A DNA stretch of 64,000 nucleotides from Microvirga lotononidis (GTDB lineage: Bacteria > Pseudomonadota > Alphaproteobacteria > Rhizobiales > Beijerinckiaceae). Under the pieces are notes generated by a model, which saw only the letters and a program-made list of their open reading frames with translations, ran no database searches and was not told where the DNA came from. Within the stretch, counting starts at the first letter, position 1, and each line of letters starts with the position of its first letter. The stretch spans positions 1,810,001 through 1,874,000 of the forward strand of contig NZ_CP141048.1 in assembly GCF_034627025.1 (NCBI RefSeq), written 5' to 3'. The translations under genes were made by a program, and so were the position numbers. Positions 25,346 through 34,331 of this stretch are shown one piece after another.

Positions 25346-27904
25346 TCACGCACTGAGTGCCTCGAGAGGCCTGGTGCGGCGATCCACCACCGGCTCGCCC
25401 CGCTCGAAATAGATAACAGCGTCGAAGGGCGGTTGATCCATGGCCGGTGAGATCGACGGCGTGACGAGGATCAATCCGCGTCCGACGAAGGCGCGGCGCA
25501 GGTTGGTGACGAGCCGGTCGGCGGCGGGCCCCGGCAGGCCGTCGAGCGCGCGCTGCACCACCAGGATGCTCGGCCGGCGCACGAGGCCGCGCACCAGGTC
25601 GATGGCTGCAACCTCGCTCAGGGTCAGGTCGTCACCCTGCGGATCGACCGGGGTGTCGAGGCCGATGCGCGAGACCTCGCCGTCGAGGCCGCGCTGCGTC
25701 AGGACCTGGCGCGTCGCCTCCTGCACGGCCTCGAGCGCGCCGGCCTGATCGGCCACGATGCGCCCGAAGAGCAGGTTGTCCTGGATGCTCGCCGCCGCGC
25801 AGAAGCGGCCCTCGTCGTAGAACTCGATGGAGGATTTCAGGCTCACCGGCAGCATGCGGGCGAAATCCGCGCGGGCGACGAGGATCTGCTCTTCCATGGA
25901 GGGTTCGAGCAGGCCCAGGCGATGCCGGCTTTCGTTGTAGCGCAAGGCGAGGCCGATCAGGCGCTCCCGGTCCCGCGAGGTCTGGTCGCTGCGCCGCTGC
26001 TCGTTCCTGCGGTCGACGAGATCCTGGAAATAGGGACGGTCCGCGGCCGAGAAGAACGAGAAGCGCTCGAAGAGCGGAGAGCCGTCCGGAATGTCGGAGA
26101 AGATCTCGATCATGCTCGTGGCGATCGACAATCCTATCCGGGCGAGCGGCTTGGTCAGCTCGTTGGCCTCCAGGATCGCCCGGACGAACGGATGGCTCGA
26201 CAGGCGGTCCTCCTGGAACGAGTCGCCGATGGGCTTTCCGAACAGCAGGTTCTCGCCGATGGTCGCATAGCGGTTGTAGCGCGTGGCGCTGAAGGGGTCG
26301 ACGTAGCGGTCGATCCCTTCGGCCGCAAGCGCCGCCTGCACGGCGCGGCGCGCTTCCACGATGGCGGCGGCGAGCTTCGGCTCCCGCTCCGGATCGAGGG
26401 TGCCCGACAGGCCGCGCGCATGGGTCAGGCGGTCGAGGCCCGCGACCGCGATGGCCTCGGACAGACGATGCCTGAGTTCGGCCTCCGGGGCGGAGGCGCC
26501 ATAGAGCAGGTTGTCCCGCAAGCTGCCCTCGATCAGCACCGTGTTACCCGTGAAGGCGATGCGCCGGCTGCGCTCCACCGGATCGGCAGCGGAGAGTTCG
26601 ACGCCGCCATAGGTCAGACGGCCGAACGAGGGGGGGATTTGACCGCTCATGAGAGCTGCGAGAAGCCGGGGGCCCGCATCCCCGTCGCCGACCAGGGCCA
26701 CGTGGGACGGGAAGGCGATGTTCAGGTTGACCGAGGTCACCCGCGCCCCGCTGGCGGGATCGTAGGCCGAGACTCCTTCGGCCACGAGCGCGCCGCTGTC
26801 GGGCAGGCCGGCCTTGCCCTTCAGGGCCGCGCGCAGCTTCAGCGGCCCCAGGCCCTTGCCGAGATCGATGAGCAGCGCCCGCGCCCTCAGGGTGAGCCTG
26901 TGCCACTGGACCACCTCCCGCGTTCCGTAGGCGGCCAGCGCCGCCGCAAGGACGCAGGCCGCCACCGTTCCGGCCGTGATGGGACGCTCCTGCGAGAACC
27001 ATGCGCCGAGGGCCAGGATCGACAGCGGAGCGATCATGAGCACGGCCGCGGAGGCCGCTTCGGCAAGCGCCAAGCGGTACTCCCACCGCATCACCGGCCG
27101 ATGGCTCCGCACCAGCGCCTCGCGCACCCGGTTCCGCTCGTAGGGAGCGGTGCCGTGGGCGCGCAGGGCCGGGATGCGATGCTCCAGACCCTCGAACACG
27201 TTCTCGGCCTCGTCGCCTTCCCGGTGCCGGGCGGCGGTGGCGTCGAACCGCAGCAGGGAGCGGCGGGCGCTCGCGATGGCGCCCAGCGCCAGGACCATCG
27301 CCAGGGTGGCGCCCAGATGCCAGTCCATGACGAACACATAGGTGCAGGCGAGGCCGATCATGCCGCCCAGCTTCACCGGCATGAGAAGGCTCGAGCCCAG
27401 GACGCCGCTTTCCCGCGCCAGTCCGCGGCCCGCGAGCGCCGTCACCATGGCGATCTCGTCATGGGAGGCGGACGGCACCTTGAGAATGACGTCGAGGGCG
27501 GCCGATTGGGTTTTCGTGAGCATCCTCAGGCCGATGCCGACCACCAGCCATTCGAAGCCGACCAGGAGCAGGCCGAGGAGAAGGGGGACGAGCAGGATGC
27601 CGACGATCGACGCCACGGCGAAGGCCTCTGGTCCCAGCAGGATGCCTGGAAACAGGACGATGGAATCGGACGGGGGAGCGCCCGGGGACACGATGGCGAT
27701 CCGCAGAAAGGACGCGGGCGCATCCCAGCCACCCGCCCCGCCGGTCGCCCGGTCGACGACATCGTGCACGAGGTGGAATCCCACGAGGATCAGAAGGCCG
27801 GCCAGGGCCAGAAGTCCAAATCCGACGAGATGGCGAAAAGGAGATGTTTTCCACGCCAGGCGCAGCGGATCGCGCTCCACGACAACTCCCAAGGACGACT
27901 CCAA
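25346..27904 (-). CDS. ABC-exporter-like membrane protein with degenerate ATPase domain
   Basis: 852 residues. The N-terminal half (1-345) resembles a type I exporter membrane domain with about 6 segments. The C-terminal half aligns with an ABC ATPase, but every catalytic motif is altered: Walker A is GDGDAGPR (405-412) without the GK(S/T); the Q-loop region is FTGNTV without Gln; the signature place reads LTLSEVAAIDLVRGL (760-774); Walker B reads ILVVQRALDGL without Asp/Glu; the switch His is replaced (LVTPSIS). A 270-residue insert separates the halves and carries three NLL(Y/F)G motifs (515, 552, 710). A divergent pseudo-ABC protein; function unknown. Confidence 0.8.
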   Translation of the reverse strand: MESSLGVVVERDPLRLAWKTSPFRHLVGFGLLALAGLLILVGFHLVHDVVDRATGGAGGWDAPASFLRIAIVSPGAPPSDSIVLFPGILLGPEAFAVASIVGILLVPLLLGLLLVGFEWLVVGIGLRMLTKTQSAALDVILKVPSASHDEIAMVTALAGRGLARESGVLGSSLLMPVKLGGMIGLACTYVFVMDWHLGATLAMVLALGAIASARRSLLRFDATAARHREGDEAENVFEGLEHRIPALRAHGTAPYERNRVREALVRSHRPVMRWEYRLALAEAASAAVLMIAPLSILALGAWFSQERPITAGTVAACVLAAALAAYGTREVVQWHRLTLRARALLIDLGKGLGPLKLRAALKGKAGLPDSGALVAEGVSAYDPASGARVTSVNLNIAFPSHVALVGDGDAGPRLLAALMSGQIPPSFGRLTYGGVELSAADPVERSRRIAFTGNTVLIEGSLRDNLLYGASAPEAELRHRLSEAIAVAGLDRLTHARGLSGTLDPEREPKLAAAIVEARRAVQAALAAEGIDRYVDPFSATRYNRYATIGENLLFGKPIGDSFQEDRLSSHPFVRAILEANELTKPLARIGLSIATSMIEIFSDIPDGSPLFERFSFFSAADRPYFQDLVDRRNEQRRSDQTSRDRERLIGLALRYNESRHRLGLLEPSMEEQILVARADFARMLPVSLKSSIEFYDEGRFCAAASIQDNLLFGRIVADQAGALEAVQEATRQVLTQRGLDGEVSRIGLDTPVDPQGDDLTLSEVAAIDLVRGLVRRPSILVVQRALDGLPGPAADRLVTNLRRAFVGRGLILVTPSISPAMDQPPFDAVIYFERGEPVVDRRTRPLEALSA

Positions 27905-28219
27905 CGAACAGGTTCACATGACGGAGATGGAACCTAATGCATTTTTCGGCGAATGCGACGAGCTTGGCCGTTAAAAAGTGCGTTGCGGCACATGATGGGT
28001 GCCGGAGGCGCTCCGCTGTCATCCCGGGGCCCCAGGCCGGAAAGGGGATCCATGGCTCTGCGCCTGATCTGGAAGGGGCCGTTCCAGCCGCCTTCGAGCC
28101 AGCTTCCCGTCGCTTCAAACTTTGCCGGTTTCTCCTCTCGCCGCGCCGCGCTTCAACGCTATGTCACCCCCCTTGGAATCCCGCTTTCTCGTCTTGCACG
28201 GAGGATCGCAAGCCTGTCC
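27905..28219. other. Gene-free region between the ABC-like gene and the TPR gene
   Basis: An open frame reaches back from the TPR gene, but it has no protein character. TGTCATCCCGGGGCCCCAGG near 28018 is of the GTCATCCCGG repeat style. The region lies between divergent genes and should carry both promoters; none stands out. Confidence 0.4.
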
Positions 28220-28774
28220 ATGACGTCTCCTCTGCCGCTCGATTCGGTCTTCCAGACGGTCCTCGATGTTCCGAACAAAACACCGAGCCCTGATCTGCCG
28301 CGCCGCCTGACAGGGCTCTTCAGGGAACTGGCCCTGCCCGAACCGACGCGTCCGGTCGAGGACATCGAGGACCAGATCTGGGCCCTGTGGGGTTCGCACG
28401 AGGACCGTCTGGCCGAGGAGACCCTGATGGCGGCCGTGGAGGCCATAGGCTCGGGTTCGCTCAAGGCCGCCAGGCCCCTGCTCGACCATCTGGTCGGCAA
28501 GCATCCGGACTGGGCGGAAGCCTGGAACAAGCGGGCGACGCTCGCCTCCATCGAGAAGCGCGACGCGGACAGCCTGCTCGACATCGACCGGACCCTGCAG
28601 CTGGAGCCGCGCCATTTCGGCGCCATCGCGGGCTTCGGCAACATCTGCCTGCGCAACGGCCATCTCAACGAGGCCCGGGCCGCCTTCCAGATCGCCCTGT
28701 CGATCAACCCGCACATGGACGATCTGCGCGACATGCTGGAGAACCTGTCGCCGCATCACCTGATGCTGCATTAG
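28220..28774 (+). CDS. TPR-repeat protein
   Basis: 184-residue soluble protein with tetratricopeptide-like helices in its second half: WAEAWNKRATLASIEKRDADS, then EPRHFGAIAGFGNICLRNGHL and EARAAFQIALSINPHMDDLR. This is close to the small TPR proteins of Hyphomicrobiales annotated only as tetratricopeptide proteins. No signal peptide is evident from the chosen ATG (28220). Such repeats bind partner proteins; no partner is apparent. It lies 79 bp upstream of mmcB on the same strand. Confidence 0.8.
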   Translation: MTSPLPLDSVFQTVLDVPNKTPSPDLPRRLTGLFRELALPEPTRPVEDIEDQIWALWGSHEDRLAEETLMAAVEAIGSGSLKAARPLLDHLVGKHPDWAEAWNKRATLASIEKRDADSLLDIDRTLQLEPRHFGAIAGFGNICLRNGHLNEARAAFQIALSINPHMDDLRDMLENLSPHHLMLH

Positions 28775-28853
28775 ACGGTGCGGGAACGATCCCCGCCGCA
28801 AGCGCGACAATGGAGCCGTTGCGGCCTGCCGGCGAGGGCGTACCTTAGGCGCC

Positions 28854-29351
28854 ATGTCCGATTCGCCTGCCCTTCTGTCCCGCCCCATCGTCCTGCCCGT
28901 CGACGGCCGTCAGTCGCCCGTCGCCTCCGGCGTTCAGCGCGGCGTGCGCCGCCTGTTCTCGCAGCTCGGCCACGTGACCCTGCCGGAATTCACCCTCGCC
29001 AACGGAAGGCGCGCCGATCTCATCGCGCTCGCGCCCGACGGCGCGCTGACGATCATCGAGATCAAGTCGAGCGTGGCGGATTTCCGGGCCGACCGGAAAT
29101 GGCCCGATTACGAGGATTTCTGCGACCGGTTCTATTTCGCCGTGCCGGAGACGGTCCCCTTCGACATCCTCCCCGAGGATCGCGGCCTGATCGTCGCCGA
29201 CAGCTTCGGGGCGGCGATCATGCGGGAGGCGGCGCACCATCCGCTTGCCGGCGCGCGCCGCAAGGCCGTGACCCTGCGCTTCGCCCATTCGGCCGCTTCC
29301 CTGCTGCACGCCCTCGCCGACCCGGACCGGATCGCCGACGGGCGGCTCTGA
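28854..29351 (+). CDS. mmcB: MmcB family DNA repair protein
   Basis: 165-residue protein of the MmcB (DUF1160) family, implicated in mitomycin-C damage repair in Caulobacter. It has a restriction-endonuclease-like core: RRADLIALAPDG then TIIEIKSSVADFRADRKWPDY, with D and ExK residues of a PD-(D/E)xK site, followed by FCDRFYFAVP. The family is under LexA control in Caulobacter, but I found no GTTC-N7-GTTC box in the 80 bp upstream here. Function as a nuclease is inferred. Confidence 0.85.
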   Translation: MSDSPALLSRPIVLPVDGRQSPVASGVQRGVRRLFSQLGHVTLPEFTLANGRRADLIALAPDGALTIIEIKSSVADFRADRKWPDYEDFCDRFYFAVPETVPFDILPEDRGLIVADSFGAAIMREAAHHPLAGARRKAVTLRFAHSAASLLHALADPDRIADGRL

Positions 29352-29446
29352 GGCTCGAGGCCCGCCATGACAATGGGGGATTTACGTCGGAGCATGCTTG
29401 GCCATAATCCGCGTCACGCGCAGGCGGCGAGGATTGCGGGACAATC

Positions 29447-30004
29447 ATGGAACAGGCGATCAGGTTTCTGCTCAGCAATTTCACGCTGACGCTTTTCGTC
29501 GTCGGGCTCATCGCCTCGCTCATCGCCCTGCTGCGGCGCCCGCGCCCCTGGAGCCGCGCGACGGTCGCCGAGGCCCTGCTGTCCTGGTTCCTGTTCTTTT
29601 CGCTCGGCGTGAGCTTCCTCTACAATTTCGTCATGCACGTCTTCTTCTCCGAGACGGCTGCCGCGTTCATCGGCTGGCAGACCAGCCCGTTCCAGAAGGA
29701 GGTCGGCTTTGCCAGCCTCGGGTTCGCCGTGGTGAGTTTCATGGCGTTCAAAGGCGGCCGCGGGATGCGTCTCGCCGCCCTCGTGGGCCCGGCCTGCTTC
29801 CTCTGGGGAGCCGCCGCCGGTCACGTGCAGCAGATGATAGCGGCGCACAACTTCGCGCCCGGCAATGCAGGCGTGATCTTCTACACGGACATCCTGCTGC
29901 CGCTGTTCGGACTTGGCCTGCTCTGGATGCGAGGACGGAGCGAGACGATCGGGGAGACGGGCCTGCGGACCAAAGCTTCTCCGCTCTGGCCTTCAAGGCA
30001 TTGA
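29447..30004 (+). CDS. Small integral membrane protein (DUF6790-like)
   Basis: 185 residues with about five hydrophobic segments (near 10-27, 42-62, 85-100, 108-122, 140-158). HVQQMIAAHNFAPGNAG near the fourth segment resembles the DUF6790 group, but I give that name with caution. The C-terminus is polar. It converges with the response-regulator gene with a 3-bp gap. No function can be assigned. Confidence 0.7.
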   Translation: MEQAIRFLLSNFTLTLFVVGLIASLIALLRRPRPWSRATVAEALLSWFLFFSLGVSFLYNFVMHVFFSETAAAFIGWQTSPFQKEVGFASLGFAVVSFMAFKGGRGMRLAALVGPACFLWGAAAGHVQQMIAAHNFAPGNAGVIFYTDILLPLFGLGLLWMRGRSETIGETGLRTKASPLWPSRH

Positions 30005-30007
30005 GGG

Positions 30008-30565
30008 TCAGCGCGGCGCGCGCTTGGCGAGGATCCGCTGGAGGGTCCGGCGGTGCATGTTGAGGCGCCGGGCCGTTTCCGAGACGTTGCGGCCGCAGAG
30101 CTCGTAGACGCGCTGGATGTGCTCCCAGCGCACCCGGTCGGCCGACATGGGGTTCTCCGGCGGCAGGGCGCGCTCGCCGGGCTGCGCCATGAGGGCGGCA
30201 TGAATCTCGTCCGCATCCGCAGGCTTCGCCAGGTAATCGAAAGCCCCCATCTTCACCGCCGTCACGGCGGTGGCGATGTTGCCGTAACCGGTGAGGATGA
30301 CCCCGCGGGCATCGGGGCGGCGGCTCTTCAGGCGCTCGATCACGTCGAGCCCGTTGCCGTCGCCGAGACGCATGTCGATCACCGCGAAGGCGGGCGGTTC
30401 GCTCTCGATGGCGGCCAGGCCGTCGGTTACGCTCTCGGCCACGCGCACCTGATAGCCGCGCCCTTCCATGGCGCGGGCGAGACGGGTCGAGAACGGCCGG
30501 TCGTCGTCGACGATCAAGAGGCTCTTGTCGGCGCGATCTTCGAACGCGGCAGGCGCATCGGCCAT
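30008..30565 (-). CDS. regA: Redox response regulator RegA/ActR/PrrA
   Basis: Response regulator of 185 residues partnering the RegB-type kinase 80 bp upstream. The receiver has the acidic triad VDDDRP, phosphoacceptor D64 in VIDMRLGDG, Thr in ILTGYG and Lys in LAKPAD. A short proline-containing linker leads to a Fis-type helix-turn-helix at the C-terminus (NVSETARRLNMHRRTLQRIL). RegA controls respiration, carbon and nitrogen fixation and other redox-linked genes in alphaproteobacteria. ATG 30565 is preceded by AAGGAGAT; the frame is open farther upstream. Confidence 0.94.
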   Translation of the reverse strand: MADAPAAFEDRADKSLLIVDDDRPFSTRLARAMEGRGYQVRVAESVTDGLAAIESEPPAFAVIDMRLGDGNGLDVIERLKSRRPDARGVILTGYGNIATAVTAVKMGAFDYLAKPADADEIHAALMAQPGERALPPENPMSADRVRWEHIQRVYELCGRNVSETARRLNMHRRTLQRILAKRAPR

Positions 30566-30646
30566 CGGAACATCTCCTTGCATCTTAAGGTCGAACTCCT
30601 CATGAGCGAGCCTTTCCGGCTCTTCTCTCATATGGGAATTCTTCCC

Positions 30647-32002
30647 CTAACCTTTGAGAGACGGCGGAGAGTCTCCCTGCGGCGAAATTGCCGCACCTCG
30701 TTCAAACGCATGACGGGGCCAAACGATCCGTGCGATGGCCCCTGAGGCTGGCGGAGCGGCGTTCGTCAGGTTCAATTCGGCACCCGACCGTTCGATCAGG
30801 GTCTTGGCGATGAACAATCCCAAACCCAGTCCTCCGCCTTCCTCGCTGTCCTCCGTCCGTTCGGCGGCGCTGCGGGTGGTCACATAGGGCTCGCCCACCC
30901 TGAGCAGAATATCGGGCGCGTAACCTGGGCCGTCATCCCGGATCTCGATGAAAACCTCGTGAGGGGACCAGCAGGCCTCGATCAGGACCCGGCTTTCGGC
31001 GAAGTCCGTGGCGTTGTCGAGGATGTTCGACAGGCCGTAGACGACGCCCGGATTGCGCCGCCCCATGGGCTCGGGGCCCTCGCCCCTCGTCTCCACCTTC
31101 ACGTCGAAGCCCACGGCGCGCTGCGGCTCGATGATCTCCTCCACCAGATGGCTGAGCGAGATGGTTTCGAGAAATTCCGCCTCCTCCTCCTGGCCCATGG
31201 AGGTGAGTTTGGTCAGGATCGTGCGGCAGCGCTCCACCTGCTCCTGCAGGAGCTTCAGATCCTCTCCCACGGGCCCGTCCTTGGGCATGGTATGGCTCAG
31301 CTCCTTCGTCACCAGGGCGATGGTGGCGAGCGGCGTGCCGAGCTCATGAGCTGCTGCTGCGGCCAGGCCGTCGAGCTGGGACAGGTGCTGCTCCCGGGCG
31401 AGGACCAGCTCGGTGGCCGCGAGCGCCTGGGCGAGCTGCCGTGCCTCCTCGGCGACCCGCCAGGCATAGATGCCGGTAAAGGCCGTGCCGAGCGCGACCG
31501 CCGTCCAGATTCCGGTCACGTAGAGGAAGGGGAGAGACAGATCCTGTCCGGGAAACCACGGCAGCGGCCGGTGGGTGAGCACCAGGAGCGTCGCGCAGCC
31601 GATGGCCAGGAGGCCTAAGCCCAGGGTCCGCTCGGGGGTCAGGGCCGTGGCCGAGATCAGAACGGGCGCCAGGAACAGCATGGCGAAGGGATTCTCCAGC
31701 CCTCCCGTCAGGTAGAGAAGTCCGGTCAGCTGCAGGATGTCGAAGGCGAGCAGCGCCGTGGCGATGTTGTCGCTGAGCCGGTGGCTCGCCGGGTACTGGA
31801 TGCGCAGGAGCAGGTTGACCCAGACCGAGGCGCCGATGACCAGGAAGCAGAAGGCGAAGGGCAGGGGAAAGCCCAGGCCGAATCGCACCCCCGCGACCGC
31901 CGTCGCCTGACCGGCGATGGCGAGCCAGCGCAGGCGGACGAGCGTGTCGAGGCGCAGGTGCCGCGCGTGGTGGGTCAGGCTCTTCTGGTCGATCTTGGAC
32001 AT
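30647..32002 (-). CDS. regB: Redox sensor histidine kinase RegB/ActS/PrrB
   Basis: Membrane kinase of 451 residues with six N-terminal membrane segments. The ubiquinone-binding heptad GGLENPF is at residues 100-106, the phosphoaccepting H219 is in AAAHELGTPLA, and the redox-active cysteine C259 is in ERCRTIL. The ATPase domain has DNATDFA (N box), DDGPGYAPD and GGGLGLGLFIA (G boxes). All features diagnostic of RegB are present. I use ATG 32002; a GTG at 32044 is also in frame. It is divergent from phaZ. Confidence 0.95.
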   Translation of the reverse strand: MSKIDQKSLTHHARHLRLDTLVRLRWLAIAGQATAVAGVRFGLGFPLPFAFCFLVIGASVWVNLLLRIQYPASHRLSDNIATALLAFDILQLTGLLYLTGGLENPFAMLFLAPVLISATALTPERTLGLGLLAIGCATLLVLTHRPLPWFPGQDLSLPFLYVTGIWTAVALGTAFTGIYAWRVAEEARQLAQALAATELVLAREQHLSQLDGLAAAAAHELGTPLATIALVTKELSHTMPKDGPVGEDLKLLQEQVERCRTILTKLTSMGQEEEAEFLETISLSHLVEEIIEPQRAVGFDVKVETRGEGPEPMGRRNPGVVYGLSNILDNATDFAESRVLIEACWSPHEVFIEIRDDGPGYAPDILLRVGEPYVTTRSAAERTEDSEEGGGLGLGLFIAKTLIERSGAELNLTNAAPPASGAIARIVWPRHAFERGAAISPQGDSPPSLKG

Positions 32003-32233
32003 CACCGAACAGAATAGGGCCGTGCCGGTGTTCGCCAAGAACACGATTCCGGCCTATTTTCCTACATTGTGCTTAGGCTCTTCCCCGAAACCAAAGTATG
32101 TAGTTCGTTTTCGCTGTGGAACAGATAGTCTGTTGCAATAATCTCAAGGAACTTTAATCTTAAAATTACGGTTGAGGATAAAGCCTACCGCATGATGCGA
32201 GAAACAGGCGCCCGGCCTTTTTTGGGGACAGTG
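32003..32233. other. AT-richer regB-phaZ divergent promoter region
   Basis: The 230 bp between the two divergent starts are markedly AT-richer than the surroundings, as expected for a two-way promoter region. TTGCAA followed 16 bp later by TAATCT points toward phaZ but matches consensus only partly. No clear operator was recognised. Confidence 0.4.
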
Positions 32234-33496
32234 ATGAACTTTTCTTATGTTTGGTACGATACAGCGCATTGGCTTTTGAGTCCCGCTCGTGCCGCGTCCG
32301 ATTTCACGAAGCATTTCTTCGACAATCCCGACAACCCCCTGACCAACACCCCCTATGGCCGGACCGTCTCGGCGGCCTGCGAGTTGTTCGAGCGCACCAC
32401 GCGGCGCTACGGAAAGCCCGCCTTCAACCTGCCGACCACCGTGATCGGCAACGAGGAGGTGGCGGTCACCGAGCGAATCGTCTGGGAGCATCCCTTCTGC
32501 CGTGTCATCTCCTTCGAGCGCGACCATGCCGGCGCCAAGGCGCAGCCGAAGCTCCTGATCGTCGCGCCCATGTCGGGCCATTACGCCACGCTTCTGCGCG
32601 GCACGGTGGAGACGTTCCTGCCGACTCACCAGGTGATGATCACCGATTGGACCGATGCCCGCATGGTGCCCCTGGCGGAGGGCGCCTTCGACCTCGACGA
32701 CTATATCGATTACCTCAAGGACATCTTCCGCGCCCTGGGCCCGGACCTGAGCGTCATGGCCGTGTGCCAGCCGGCGGTTCCCGTGATCGCCGCCATCGCC
32801 CGGCTCGAGGCCGAGAACGACCCGCTCATCCCCCGCTCCATGATCCTGATGGGCGGCCCCATCGACACCCGCCGTTCCCCCACCGCCGTGAACCGGCTGG
32901 CGGAGGAGCGCGGCATCGAGTGGTTCCGGCAGCACTGCATCACCAAGGTGCCCCCGTCCCATCCGGGCTTCTGGCGCGACGTCTATCCGGGCTTCCTGCA
33001 ACTCTCCGGCTTCATGGCCATGAACATCGACCGGCACCTGACCGCCCATTACGAGATGTTCAACCATCTCGTGGACGGGGACGGTGATTCGGCCGAGAAG
33101 CACCGGGAGTTCTATGACGAGTACCTCGCGGTCATGGATCTGACCGCCGAGTTCTACCTGCAGACGGTCGAGAAGGTCTTCGTCAACCATGAGCTGCCCA
33201 AGGGCGAGATGATGCACCGGGACGAGCCGGTGGATCTCATGGCCATCCGGCGCTGTGCCATCATGGCGGTCGAAGGCGAGCGGGACGATATCTCGGGCGT
33301 GGGCCAGACCCTGGCTGCCCTGGAGTTGACCCCCAACCTGTCCTCCGACAAGAAGCTCTATCATCTGCAGGCCGGGGTCGGTCACTATGGCGTCTTCAAC
33401 GGTTCTCGTTTCAGGGCTCAGATCGCTCCTCGAATCGTTGAATTCATTGAGAATCACAACCGGGAACCGGCCCGGAAAGCCGCGTCAAGAGCCTGA
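32234..33496 (+). CDS. phaZ: Intracellular polyhydroxybutyrate depolymerase
   Basis: Depolymerase of 420 residues that mobilises stored PHB granules in the cytoplasm. The nucleophile is cysteine, C178 in VCQPAVP, replacing the lipase-box serine as in PhaZ1 of Cupriavidus. Family markers are MNFSYVWYDTAHWLLSPAR at the N-terminus, LIVAPMSGHYATLLRGTVE, ITDWTDAR and the histidine in VGHYGVFNG near the end. ATG 32234 fits the family N-terminus better than the in-frame start at 32192. It implies the organism stores PHB. Confidence 0.93.
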   Translation: MNFSYVWYDTAHWLLSPARAASDFTKHFFDNPDNPLTNTPYGRTVSAACELFERTTRRYGKPAFNLPTTVIGNEEVAVTERIVWEHPFCRVISFERDHAGAKAQPKLLIVAPMSGHYATLLRGTVETFLPTHQVMITDWTDARMVPLAEGAFDLDDYIDYLKDIFRALGPDLSVMAVCQPAVPVIAAIARLEAENDPLIPRSMILMGGPIDTRRSPTAVNRLAEERGIEWFRQHCITKVPPSHPGFWRDVYPGFLQLSGFMAMNIDRHLTAHYEMFNHLVDGDGDSAEKHREFYDEYLAVMDLTAEFYLQTVEKVFVNHELPKGEMMHRDEPVDLMAIRRCAIMAVEGERDDISGVGQTLAALELTPNLSSDKKLYHLQAGVGHYGVFNGSRFRAQIAPRIVEFIENHNREPARKAASRA

Positions 33497-33572
33497 TTCT
33501 GTTCTTGATGCGTTCTTAGGAGCGGCAAACGGCTGCGCTGACAGAATCGACCTGTCAGGGCAGATTGCGGAC

Positions 33573-34316
33573 ATGAAATCCGCCCTGTTTCGCCGCGTTC
33601 CTGCGGACCCGCCTCACCTCAAAGTCTTCCACGAGGGCCAAACCTTCAAGGTAGCCCTCAAACGCCGGCCGACCGCCAAGCGAATCACGCTGCGCGTCTC
33701 GAACGCGACCGGCGAGGTCGTGCTCAGCATCCCCGAGCGCACGGATGTGGGCCTCGCCCAGAAATTCGCCGACAGCCACGGCCAATGGATCGCCACCCGC
33801 CTCGCCAAGGTGCCGGAGCGGGTGCCGTTCGAGCCGGGCGCCCTCGTGCCCTTTCGCGGCGTGCCGCACCGGATCGTCCATTGGTCGTCCATCCGGGGCG
33901 TGACGCAGGCCACCAAGGGCGGCGCGGGTGAGCCGATCATCGCCGTATCCGGCGAGGCGTCGCACGTGGCCCGGCGGGTGCGGGACTTCCTCGAGGCCGA
34001 GGCGAAAAAGGATTTCGCCGCCGCCGTGAAGAAGCATACGGCCCAGCTCGGGCAGCCGGCCAAGCGCATCACCGTGCGCGACACCAAGAGCCGCTGGGGC
34101 TCCTGCTCGGCCAATGGGGCGCTCAGCTTCTCCTGGCGGCTCATCATGGCGCCGCCCTTCGTGCTCGATTATCTTGCGGCCCACGAGGTGGCTCACCTGC
34201 GCGAACTGAACCATTCCAACCGCTTCTGGAAGCTTACCTACCAGCTCTGCCCCCGCACCGACGAGGCGGAAGCCTGGCTCAAGACCTATGGCAGCGCCCT
34301 GCACCGGATCGGGTGA
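33573..34316 (+). CDS. YgjP-type zinc metallopeptidase domain protein
   Basis: 247-residue protein of the M48-like YgjP/DUF45 family. The metal site is HEVAH in YLAAHEVAHLRELNHS, with a further His in the following helix; TVRDTKSRWGSCSANGALSFSWRL just before is the strongly conserved family block. The N-terminal part (residues 20-60) forms the usual beta strands. Proteins of this family are often called M48 family metallopeptidase; substrate and cellular role are unknown. ATG 33573 is used; the frame is open through the end of phaZ but without protein character. Confidence 0.87.
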   Translation: MKSALFRRVPADPPHLKVFHEGQTFKVALKRRPTAKRITLRVSNATGEVVLSIPERTDVGLAQKFADSHGQWIATRLAKVPERVPFEPGALVPFRGVPHRIVHWSSIRGVTQATKGGAGEPIIAVSGEASHVARRVRDFLEAEAKKDFAAAVKKHTAQLGQPAKRITVRDTKSRWGSCSANGALSFSWRLIMAPPFVLDYLAAHEVAHLRELNHSNRFWKLTYQLCPRTDEAEAWLKTYGSALHRIG

Positions 34317-34331
34317 GGGCGGTCGCCGGAC

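Noticed and set aside
28775..28853. LexA box upstream of mmcB
   Set aside because: Only a single GAAC half-site is present (GGGAACGATCC), with no second half at 7-bp spacing.
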